Shown here in pieces: positions 26,606 to 35,054 of a stretch of 64,000 nt of DNA (position 1 is its first letter; the number at the start of each line of letters is the position of its first letter). A program made the translations under genes and the position numbers. A model generated the notes under the pieces. The model saw only the letters and a program-made list of their open reading frames with translations, did not search any database and was not told the origin of the DNA. Source of the stretch: Trinickia soli (GTDB lineage Bacteria; Pseudomonadota; Gammaproteobacteria; Burkholderiales; Burkholderiaceae); the NCBI RefSeq assembly GCF_002879855.1, contig NZ_PNYB01000017.1:1-64000 (forward strand), given 5' to 3'.

Positions 26606-27792
26606 GCTTGCTCCTTGCTCAAAAAGCGTTCGACCAGCCGTGTCCAAAATGCAGCGCCGATGGTCAGGTTCTCGTCATTGAAGTCGTAGTGGGCGCTGTG
26701 CAACATGGGCCGCCCTGCTCCATTGCCCAAGCGAAAGAAGCAGCCAGGGCGCTGCTGCAGGTAGTACGCGAAATCTTCGCTGCCTGACATCGGCGGGAAT
26801 GGAGCGATGACGTGCTCGGGGCCGACCAGTTCCTCGGCCACGTTGCGCGCAAATTCGGTCTCGGCCTCGCTATTGATGAGGACCGGGTAGCCGCGGATGA
26901 AGTCGATCTCGGCCTTGGCGCCGTATGCTTCGGCTTGAGCGGCCACGATCGTGCGGATGCGCTGCTCGAGCGTGTCGCGCACCTCGGGCGAGAATGAGCG
27001 CACGCTCATTTCGAGCACGGCGTCCTCGGGGATCACGTTGGGCGCATGGCCGGCGCGGAATGAACCGACGGTCACAACCGCCGCTTCGTTCGGATCGACA
27101 TTGCGCGACACGATCGTTTGCAACGCCATCACGATGCTGCTGCCCACGACTACGGGATCGATCGTCAGATGTGGCCGTGCCGCATGACCGCCGCGGCCGT
27201 GGATGCGTACCTTGACGCGATCGGCGGCGGCCATCATCGGCCCCGCGCGAAAACCGAACGTCCCGGCCGGCACGCCCGGGTGATTGTGAAGGCCGAAGAT
27301 CGCCTCGCAAGGGAAGCGCTCGAACAGGCCATCGGCGATCATGCGCTGCGCCCCGCTGTCGTAGCCGGTTTCCTCGGCCGGCTGAAAGATCAGATGCACG
27401 GTGCCGTCGAAACGCCGCGTTTTCGCGAGGTGTTGGGCGGCGCCGAGCAAGACGGCGGTATGGCCGTCGTGGCCGCATGCGTGCATCTTGCCGTCGTGAA
27501 TGCTCGCGTAGTCGAGCCCGGTCTCTTCCTTGATCGGCAGCGCGTCCATGTCGGCACGCACGCCGACCGTGCGCGCGCTGGTGCCGGCCTTCAGCGATGC
27601 CACGAGCCCATGCCCGCCGATGTTGCGCGTCACGTCATAGCCCCAACCGGTCAGCTTGTCGGCCACGAAGTCCGACGTGTCCGCTTCTTCGTAGGACAGC
27701 TCTGGATGGCGGTGCAGGTGATGACGGATTTCGTCGAGCTCCGATTTAGCCTCGGCCAAATCGGCAACTTCGCAGTAGCGGCTCTCGCTCAT
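26602..27792 (-). CDS. M20-family amidohydrolase (hippurate hydrolase / aminoacylase type)
   Basis: A 396-residue metal-dependent amidohydrolase. Metal and catalytic motifs in order: RADMDALPI, MHACGHDGHTAVLLGAA, QPAEETGYDSGAQRM, GLHNHPG, HGRGGHAARPH in the dimerisation domain, and LHSAHYDFND near the end. Such enzymes release amino acids from N-acyl conjugates such as hippurate. The start at 27792 has GGAGG about ten bases upstream; the 44-codon extension is not supported. It forms an operon with the MHS transporter and is divergent from a LysR gene. Confidence 0.9.
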   Translation of the reverse strand: MSESRYCEVADLAEAKSELDEIRHHLHRHPELSYEEADTSDFVADKLTGWGYDVTRNIGGHGLVASLKAGTSARTVGVRADMDALPIKEETGLDYASIHDGKMHACGHDGHTAVLLGAAQHLAKTRRFDGTVHLIFQPAEETGYDSGAQRMIADGLFERFPCEAIFGLHNHPGVPAGTFGFRAGPMMAAADRVKVRIHGRGGHAARPHLTIDPVVVGSSIVMALQTIVSRNVDPNEAAVVTVGSFRAGHAPNVIPEDAVLEMSVRSFSPEVRDTLEQRIRTIVAAQAEAYGAKAEIDFIRGYPVLINSEAETEFARNVAEELVGPEHVIAPFPPMSGSEDFAYYLQQRPGCFFRLGNGAGRPMLHSAHYDFNDENLTIGAAFWTRLVERFLSKEQA

Positions 27793-27999
27793 TGTTTGGC
27801 ACTCCTCCCTTATTCCCTTGCAGCTGCAACCGAATTGAAACGGCCGGCGGTCGCATTGAAGCAATGTATGGCAAACCGCCGATAACTGTCGCGGAGTATT
27901 GCATCGACGAAAATGCCAACCCATGACAGAATCGCGTTCAAAACGTTGCCTTTAAGTCAACGCTCGGGGAGCGAAGCACGATACCAGGAGACACGAGAC

Positions 28000-28953
28000 A
28001 TGCGCAAGGCAGCTGGCGGCACGGATGCGGCGACCACGGATTGGGTCGACGGAATCGGCGAGCGCGCGCTGCGTTATCTGGCCGAAATCTCGGCGATGGG
28101 CGGGGTACGAATGGCGGCCGAGGCGCTCGGCGTCAACGCGTCGGTGATTAGTCGGCAAGTGGCTGCACTCGAGCGGCGGCTACGCTTTCCGTTGATCGAG
28201 CGGCGCGGACGGCATGCGATCGTGACAGAGATCGGCCAAGTGCTGATCGATCACTATCGCGACGGGCAACGGCGCGAACGCGATCTGGCCGCGCGGTTGG
28301 AAGAGTATCGGCACCTGCGGCGCGGGCGCGTGGCGCTCGGCGTGGGCGAGGGTTTCATCGGCAATCTGATCGGGCGCGCGCTGCAACGCTTTTCGATGAC
28401 TTACCCCGATATCCTCGTCGAGATCCGGTCAGGGCCCACGCCTACCGTGCTTTCGTTGGTGCGCGATGATGTTGTCGATATCGGCCTGTGTGCGCGTTCC
28501 GCGGATGATCCTGCGATGCGCATTCATCTGTTCGCAGAGAGACCTCTATGCGCGGTCGTCGCGCCTACGCATCGCTTCGCACAGATGACGAAGGTGTCGC
28601 CCGTGGAGCTTGCCCATGAGCGACTGATTTTCATGACCGAAGCCTTCGGCGTGCAGCATTTCCTGCAATCGCTGCTCGACGACGTCCGCCTCAATGTGAT
28701 TCCGGCCTATCGCGTCGATTTGTTCAATACGGCACAGACGCTCGCTGCCGCAGGGCTTGGCGTCGCATTCATGTCGTCGGTTACCGCTCGGCGTAGCATT
28801 GAATTGGGCGAACTGGTGGCCGTGCCTATCGATCATCCGATCGCCACCGGTTTCGCCAGTCAGATGGTCACGCGTGTCGGGCGGCGGCTTTCGCCTGCCG
28901 CCGATCATCTGTGGAAGCAGTTGGCGCAGAGTTTTATGCGGTCGGGGGGGTAG
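28000..28953 (+). CDS. LysR-type regulator of the amidohydrolase operon
   Basis: A 317-residue LysR regulator. The HTH is slightly displaced by an N-terminal extension (ERALRYLAEISAMGGVRMAAEALGVNASVISRQVAALERRL). The effector domain has RRGRVALGVGEGFIGNLIG and VDIGLCARSADDPAMR. The start at 28000 follows CAGGAGAC. It is divergent from the M20 gene, its likely target. Its 3' end stops 33 bp short of the converging Rhs gene, leaving no room for another gene there. Confidence 0.87.
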   Translation: MRKAAGGTDAATTDWVDGIGERALRYLAEISAMGGVRMAAEALGVNASVISRQVAALERRLRFPLIERRGRHAIVTEIGQVLIDHYRDGQRRERDLAARLEEYRHLRRGRVALGVGEGFIGNLIGRALQRFSMTYPDILVEIRSGPTPTVLSLVRDDVVDIGLCARSADDPAMRIHLFAERPLCAVVAPTHRFAQMTKVSPVELAHERLIFMTEAFGVQHFLQSLLDDVRLNVIPAYRVDLFNTAQTLAAAGLGVAFMSSVTARRSIELGELVAVPIDHPIATGFASQMVTRVGRRLSPAADHLWKQLAQSFMRSGG

Positions 28954-28986
28954 GAGTGAGCCGTCAGGCCAAGTGCTCCGCCCATC

Positions 28987-31900
28987 TCATCTCACGTACC
29001 AGCTTGGCCATAGAAAATCCTCGAGGCTCGTGTCACTGAGACGCGGTTTCTTACGTACGAGATCCTGCCGCATACTTTGAAGAACCGTTTCATTGCTCGA
29101 TCGAGCACGACTCGCCATGCCGGGCGGAAGGAAAAAGAGCACCTGCTTCAGCCCCTTGTCCTTCCCATTGAAGGGCTCCTGCTTGTCGATCTTGCTGGCG
29201 CAGGGCTCCACGGCCATCATGAACCGATCCTCGTCACCTGCCGCCCGCAACTTGTACTGCGTGGTGCACGGTTGCAGTTCCGACCATATCAACTTGGCCG
29301 CGCTGCCATGCTTGTCCAGCAGCATGCTTTCCGGATGGCCCACCTGGTCTCCTCCATGCGTGACATCGAAGGTGCCGTCATGCAGCAGAGCGGCGGCGAT
29401 ATTCGATTTTCCTTTTAATAGCGAGCGATTTTCCAGCAAATAGTCTTTGACGGCGGCGCGCACGCGCCGCTCAATGTCCGGGTCATCGGGGTAACCGAAA
29501 TAATGCTCGACCATATGGATCAAATCGCCTGATAGACCCAATGGATCGATCCAGCCCAACCCATTGCGGCCGTACGCGTACGGGTCGATGCCGCCAAGCA
29601 TTCGGATCGGATCGGGACTGACGAACTGTCCGATAGCCGGATCGTAATAGCGGAACCGGTTGTAGTGCAGCCCCGATTCCGGGTCGTAATACTGCCCCTG
29701 AAATCGCAGAGGTTGCTCAATTTCAGCGCGCATGCCAGCGGGATCCACTTTGCCCCAGGCATCGCAACGGCCTTCCCAGACGAGCTTGCCCGATCGGTCC
29801 GTGAGCCGCATCGGCATCCCGTTCAGGTCAGTGTGAAAGACATATTGCGACTCCCAACGAGGAGATATGCCCGGTGATGAAACTTCCGCTTGCTGCGGAT
29901 CGTCATCAATGCCATCCGGTACGGCCGACGAATAACGCGAAAGGGTACACGCGAGCGGCCGAAACGTTCCCGGATAGTTGACCCATTCGCTCGCCTGTAG
30001 CTGCCGCTCGACAGGCAACGCGGATAAGTCGGCCGCCCCCGTCAACGATATCCTGGCGCGCTCGTCGCCATATGCGATTTCGCCGACCAGCGCATCGCCC
30101 TCCCAGAAAAATCGATGCGTGTGCTCGCCTTCCGCACGCCAATACGCTGCACCGCTCGGCGCGCGGATTGCCCGTTCGATGCGAGAGACTTTCCGCGTAC
30201 GCCGATGGAAAACGTCATAGGCATAGCGCGTGTGGACACGCAAAGCCCCGTCTTCCGGCGCAACAGCCCGCCGCACCGAAAGCGCTTCCACCAACAGTCC
30301 GTCGTCGTCCCAACGCAACCTCAAATCCTGTTGCTCCTCCTGCTTACGCAAGAGGTTGCCGATACGGTCGAACGTATAGCGGCAGCCCGCGTACTCTCCC
30401 TCGCGCAACCAAGTGTCGCCGCCCCGCCGACCGTCTTCACGAACCCGCGTGCTCAACAGATCGCCTGCGCGGTCGTACAGGAAACGATGAAGTTTGCCGG
30501 CCGGGTCGAGGTGCGCCGTCAGCTTGCCCATCCTGTCGTAGTCGAACCGCTCCATGCCCAGCCGCGAATCACACCTCTCTTTGATTTCGCGGTTCGGGTC
30601 ATAAGCGTATTCCGTCGCGAACACGGGACCGGCGTCAGCCAACAGGATCTGCCGCGCCAATTCCCCGGCCGGCGTATACGAGTAGTCGCGCCGCAATTGG
30701 TCGCCGAGACGTTCTACGCAAACGCGGCCCATTGGGTCGCGCTCGAGCCTGAACGGGAGCGCACCGTCGATTTGAATCGAATCGATCTCACCCCGTGCGT
30801 CGTAACCGTAGCGCACGGTGTGTGCAATCGTCGCGCCGGCCACCGATATGTTCGTGCATCGCTCGATGCGTCGGCCAGCGTCGTCGTACCGGTGCGTTAT
30901 CGAAAAGTCGTCTTGCCGTTCTTCGACGAGGCGCCCCGCTTCGTCGTAGCGCATTTCTACGCGACCGTCCGGACTGGCCGCCACGATCAACCGACCGAAG
31001 CGGTCGTACGAAAAATGTTCCGTGCGGACCCCATCCGGTTGACGCGGATCTTCCACCTGTTTCTCTACGATCCGTCCGACCGTATCCGTTACGTAGACAA
31101 TCTCTTGCCCCAACGGATCGATGCTGCGATCCAATTGACCCAGTGGACCGTACCGGTAGCGGCGCGGCTGACGCCAAAAATCGATTTCCTCGACGATTCG
31201 GCCCAACGCATCGCGCTTCATTTCGTAGCGTGCACCGCGCTTGTTGACTACGCCGATCAGTCGCTCCTCGGTGTCGTAGCAGTACTCGACGACATTTCCG
31301 TCGGGCGTCTCCCGTTTGAGAACGTGCCCCAGCGCTGAATAGGCCTGTTGCGTCAAATTTCCAGCCGGATCGAGATGACGCAGTAAATTTCCGTCAGCGT
31401 CATAGACGCAATGCGTCTCGCTGCCGCCGGGCTCGATTGCGCGCGTCAGATTGCCATTGCGGTCGTATTCATAGCGAGTGACGTGACCCAGCGCATCGAC
31501 GATCTGAATCAGGTTTCCCAAGATGTCGCATGTGTACTGCGTGCGATGGCCCAGCGCATCGATCACCCCTGCCGGGTGCCCTCGCTGGTCGTACTCGAAC
31601 CTCGTGACAGCGCCGCCCGGCGCGATACTGGCGACCGCCTGCCCGCATGGATCGTATTCGTAGCGGACGCCCGCTTGCGACGGCATCGACTGCATCAGCA
31701 GGTTGCCTCGTTCGTCCCACTCATAGCGCCATTGCCCGCCGCCGGGCTCCGTCACCGACAGGGGCTTGTTCTCCGCATTGAACTCTGCGAGCAACCTGCC
31801 GCCATCGGGCAGTGTGTGCTTGATCAAATTGCCGCAGGCGTCGTACTCCCAGGCGGTCGTGCGCCCTGCGGGGTCGATTTCGGCGTTGGCGCGCCCGCAA

Positions 31901-33762
31901 GCGTCGTACCGGTAACTCGTAATACCGCCGAGCGGATCGATGCGTGCCAATGGCAGGCCGCGCTCATTGGCCTGGAGAATCGTCGTGTGCCCCAGCGAAT
32001 TGGTGACTCGCGTTTCTCGATGCTCGATGTCGTAGTCGAAGCGGTAATCGAGAACGCCGTTGTCACCCCATGTGTGATCAACCCGCCACACGCCGTCCTC
32101 GTGCTGCCTGTAGCTGTAGTGGAACGACACGCCACGCGCGCTCGTATGCCGCACCATCCGGTGCGGCTGCGCGTACTCGAATCGACGCGGCTGCCCCATC
32201 GCATTCGAGGCGGCGACCAGGTTGTCGGCGTCATCGTGCTCGTAGCCTACCAACCTATGTGCCGAGCGCCCTTCTTCGATCAACGTCAATGCCCCCAGCA
32301 GAGCCGGAAGCCCGCGAGCGCGGCGCTGGCCCACCGCGGCATCGCATTCGATCACGCGCCCGGTTGCCGCCTCCCTCGTGCGCTCCGTGATTCGCATCAG
32401 GTCGCCCTCTGGTCCGCGCTCGAACACCCAGGCGTTGCCGTGAAGATCGGCCATTCGCGTGATCGGCACGATCGACGTCACGTCATCAAAAAGCGCTTCG
32501 ACGGCCGGCCAACCGCCTCGCGGCAGGTCGAATTCATACTCGATCCCGGCAGCCGTACGCACGACGGGTCGTCCGTCTCTCCGATAGAGGGCATGCCCAT
32601 ATTGCCAATCGTGAATACGCGCAGGCCAGCCGGTCGCACCGGGCATTGCGTCGAACGCAGTCACATGATCCTGGAAATACGCCACCGCGCCCACGGCGCC
32701 ACCGTGTCGCTTGAGTTCAAGCCGAATGTCGGCCGGTGTCTGCCATCCCATGCCAACCGCGCCGCGCCGCGCATCGTGACTAGCGTAATGCCGCCCCCAC
32801 ACGAGCGGCAGCCGCCCTGAAACCAGGAAATCGCGCTGGCTCATGACCACCTCCCCCGTGATCATGTTCACCGGGTCGGCGCCCAGCACGTTGCATCGCA
32901 GAAACCCCGGCTTCAAATGCAGCTTGTCCGCGAGCTTCTTCGCCCATTCCGACCCGCGAAAAGCCTTGAACAGCCCAACCGCCAACGCGGCCATATTCAT
33001 GGTCGGCGGCCCGCCGACGAACACGGGCCGCCCGACCGGAATCGGCAGCATGAACGACGACGGCATCGAAGGATAAGTCCGCTGCGTATGCACACCGTTA
33101 TGCTGCGGCGGCTCGAGTCCGATCGACCAGCAGCTCATCGCCGGCAGCGCCATGAACGACATCGGGTCGTTGTTCGCAAGCACGGTCTTGCTGCCCATGT
33201 ACGACTCAGCATCGTTCGACGGCTCGGGCGGCACAGGCTCTTCGCTCGGCACCGGTGCAAACGATTCGCCCAACGGAAAATGCAGGCCCGGCACATGGTA
33301 AGTATGCGTTCCCGCAGTCGTGCGCATGAAACCGTTGACGAAGATCGGCCGTCCGCCGCCGCCCATCCCTACGCCCGCACCCGTCGCATTCGCCATATCG
33401 CCGGCGATGCGAGCCAGATCTCCGCCCATATTCGCCGCGTCTGATCCAAGGGTCATCGCCTTGGCCACCAACGCATTGCTTTCGGCATCGTCCAGCTTAT
33501 TCCCAGCCCACTGCGCGGCGTCGCCGAGATCTTTCACGACGTCGGGGTGATCTTGCAGATAGTCGACCACCTTCTCTTCGACGATCGTCATGGCGATACT
33601 GCCGATCACGGCCATCGCGGCAGTGATGTATTCCCTGAGATCGAGGATGAAGCCGATATGGGGATGTGGCACAAACACGGGCGTCGGGCTTGGCGCGACG
33701 ATCACCGCATGCAAATCCACGCCAACGACCGGGTCCAGATGTTTGACAGCGCGCATTTCCAT
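28987..33762 (-). CDS. Rhs-repeat type VI effector with PAAR-like N-terminus and deaminase-like C-terminal toxin domain
   Basis: A 1591-residue polymorphic toxin. The N-terminus (DPVVGVDLHAVIV, PHPHIGFILDL) and YMGSKTVLANNDPMSFM resemble PAAR-like tips, with a hydrophobic helix near residue 50 and Gly-rich linkers. About 25 YD/Rhs repeats follow (for example YEYDRNGNLTRAIEPGG), which build the cocoon. The core ends at the conserved RFRYYDPAIGQFVSPDPI...NGLGWIDPLG. The last 179 residues are the variable tail. They contain NIAAALLHDG, then GHPES, then WSELQPCTTQ, in the order and spacing of a zinc-dependent deaminase, but the second zinc Cys is Gln. No immunity gene follows. The ATG at 33762 has AAGGTGAG upstream. 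Confidence 0.88.
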   Translation of the reverse strand: MEMRAVKHLDPVVGVDLHAVIVAPSPTPVFVPHPHIGFILDLREYITAAMAVIGSIAMTIVEEKVVDYLQDHPDVVKDLGDAAQWAGNKLDDAESNALVAKAMTLGSDAANMGGDLARIAGDMANATGAGVGMGGGGRPIFVNGFMRTTAGTHTYHVPGLHFPLGESFAPVPSEEPVPPEPSNDAESYMGSKTVLANNDPMSFMALPAMSCWSIGLEPPQHNGVHTQRTYPSMPSSFMLPIPVGRPVFVGGPPTMNMAALAVGLFKAFRGSEWAKKLADKLHLKPGFLRCNVLGADPVNMITGEVVMSQRDFLVSGRLPLVWGRHYASHDARRGAVGMGWQTPADIRLELKRHGGAVGAVAYFQDHVTAFDAMPGATGWPARIHDWQYGHALYRRDGRPVVRTAAGIEYEFDLPRGGWPAVEALFDDVTSIVPITRMADLHGNAWVFERGPEGDLMRITERTREAATGRVIECDAAVGQRRARGLPALLGALTLIEEGRSAHRLVGYEHDDADNLVAASNAMGQPRRFEYAQPHRMVRHTSARGVSFHYSYRQHEDGVWRVDHTWGDNGVLDYRFDYDIEHRETRVTNSLGHTTILQANERGLPLARIDPLGGITSYRYDACGRANAEIDPAGRTTAWEYDACGNLIKHTLPDGGRLLAEFNAENKPLSVTEPGGGQWRYEWDERGNLLMQSMPSQAGVRYEYDPCGQAVASIAPGGAVTRFEYDQRGHPAGVIDALGHRTQYTCDILGNLIQIVDALGHVTRYEYDRNGNLTRAIEPGGSETHCVYDADGNLLRHLDPAGNLTQQAYSALGHVLKRETPDGNVVEYCYDTEERLIGVVNKRGARYEMKRDALGRIVEEIDFWRQPRRYRYGPLGQLDRSIDPLGQEIVYVTDTVGRIVEKQVEDPRQPDGVRTEHFSYDRFGRLIVAASPDGRVEMRYDEAGRLVEERQDDFSITHRYDDAGRRIERCTNISVAGATIAHTVRYGYDARGEIDSIQIDGALPFRLERDPMGRVCVERLGDQLRRDYSYTPAGELARQILLADAGPVFATEYAYDPNREIKERCDSRLGMERFDYDRMGKLTAHLDPAGKLHRFLYDRAGDLLSTRVREDGRRGGDTWLREGEYAGCRYTFDRIGNLLRKQEEQQDLRLRWDDDGLLVEALSVRRAVAPEDGALRVHTRYAYDVFHRRTRKVSRIERAIRAPSGAAYWRAEGEHTHRFFWEGDALVGEIAYGDERARISLTGAADLSALPVERQLQASEWVNYPGTFRPLACTLSRYSSAVPDGIDDDPQQAEVSSPGISPRWESQYVFHTDLNGMPMRLTDRSGKLVWEGRCDAWGKVDPAGMRAEIEQPLRFQGQYYDPESGLHYNRFRYYDPAIGQFVSPDPIRMLGGIDPYAYGRNGLGWIDPLGLSGDLIHMVEHYFGYPDDPDIERRVRAAVKDYLLENRSLLKGKSNIAAALLHDGTFDVTHGGDQVGHPESMLLDKHGSAAKLIWSELQPCTTQYKLRAAGDEDRFMMAVEPCASKIDKQEPFNGKDKGLKQVLFFLPPGMASRARSSNETVLQSMRQDLVRKKPRLSDTSLEDFLWPSWYVR

Positions 33763-33769
33763 CACACGC

Positions 33770-35035
33770 TCACCTTGCTACGCTCAATGCCGCGACCTTC
33801 TGGCTGAGCTCCTCACGCCGCCGGTCGAACGCACCCACTTGCGATGCCATCCATTTGACGACAAGCGGTAGCGTGCTGCTCGCACGCATCGATTCGTCGA
33901 GTGCGAGCCCTGCATCGAGCGCACTGAAGCCCGCTTCGAGCGCGTGCTCGCGTTCGCCAGATTTCTCCCAGCACACCGCGCTCATGCGCCATGCCTCGAC
34001 CGTCATCAACGCATCTTTCGCGGCGCCGGTCGATGCGGCCGCGCGCTCATAGCAATAAGCCGCTGGTGCGAAGGACTTTTGCGTCAAATGTGCGCTTGCC
34101 TCGCCGAATAAACCGTTGGCCACCAGCTTGTGCCCGGCCGGGTGCCCGGCCGCTACTGCACGTTCGCCGCTTTTAACCGCGCATTGGTATGCCTCGATCG
34201 AACGCGCGTGCTCGCGCCATTTCAGATACGCGGCACCGGCGATCAAATGCACGACGACGCATTGATCGAACCAGTTCTCACGCTCCGCAATCGCCAATGC
34301 AGCAGTGCGAAGCCGTTCGAGCGTGGCGGCATCGCCCGAGCCGACCGTTTCCCCGAGCTCGATGAACAATCGACGAAATTCACCGCTCGCACCGCGCTCC
34401 CCCGACTCTGCAAGTAGTTCACGCGGGACGCTTTTCATCGAATAACGTCCTTCGATCATCCGTGCCGTCCGCGGATGGGCAGCCAACAGCGGCAACAATG
34501 ATTCGACTTCGATGCGCGGCATGACGAAGCGCAGTTTTTCGCCGAACTGCGGCGCGCGTCCCATCGTCGTCAACAGTTCGCCAAGCCAATGCGTCAATGC
34601 CGCCTCATCCGCGCATTGCACGGGCTCGAGCACGAGCACAATCGCCGGAAAAATATCGGGGTGATGACGGATCAGGCTGTTGGCCACAGCGAACAGGTAT
34701 GCAATCGAACCCGATTTCCCCCGGGGCGGCCTCTGCCAGTCGGCCTCTATCCCTTGCGCGTGCGACGCTTCGCGCCGGCTCTCGTAGAAGCGACCGATCT
34801 CATCGGTCAGCGCATCGCCATAGCGCGCTTCGTCGTAAAAGCCACTGCGCAACCGCAACACCGCACAGGAGAGCTCCTGTTGCGCCTGAAAATACAACTG
34901 CACGAGTTGCGCGTCCGCTTCGTTCGTCCGCCAAATCATCAACCGGGCGCCGCGGTCCTTGGCGAACGAGAGCCAGTCGGTATGCGCATCCATCAATCTG
35001 AGCTCGACCGGGTTCGTGGGTTGCCAGACTTGCAT
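33770..35035 (-). CDS. Helical-repeat protein between vgrG and rhs, possible effector adaptor
   Basis: A 421-residue cytoplasmic protein with no signal peptide. The C-terminal half has TPR-like paired helices (AAYLKWREHARSIEAYQCAVKSGERAV; HLTQKSFAPAAYCYERAAASTG; CWEKSGEREHALEAGFSALDAG). The N-terminal 200 residues contain no motif I recognise. It starts 19 bp after vgrG and its stop overlaps the rhs ribosome site, so the three are made together. No EagR/DUF1795, DUF2169 or DUF4123 chaperone is present. Its position therefore suggests it loads the Rhs protein on VgrG. This is inference from context. Confidence 0.7.
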   Translation of the reverse strand: MQVWQPTNPVELRLMDAHTDWLSFAKDRGARLMIWRTNEADAQLVQLYFQAQQELSCAVLRLRSGFYDEARYGDALTDEIGRFYESRREASHAQGIEADWQRPPRGKSGSIAYLFAVANSLIRHHPDIFPAIVLVLEPVQCADEAALTHWLGELLTTMGRAPQFGEKLRFVMPRIEVESLLPLLAAHPRTARMIEGRYSMKSVPRELLAESGERGASGEFRRLFIELGETVGSGDAATLERLRTAALAIAERENWFDQCVVVHLIAGAAYLKWREHARSIEAYQCAVKSGERAVAAGHPAGHKLVANGLFGEASAHLTQKSFAPAAYCYERAAASTGAAKDALMTVEAWRMSAVCWEKSGEREHALEAGFSALDAGLALDESMRASSTLPLVVKWMASQVGAFDRRREELSQKVAALSVAR

Positions 35036-35054
35036 GATCTGCGTCTCTCAAGAG

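Noticed and set aside
29077-29443. Plus-strand frames opposite the Rhs tail as a possible antisense immunity gene
   Set aside because: They lack good ribosome sites and protein-like composition, and the two overlapping frames compete. Nothing supports translation.
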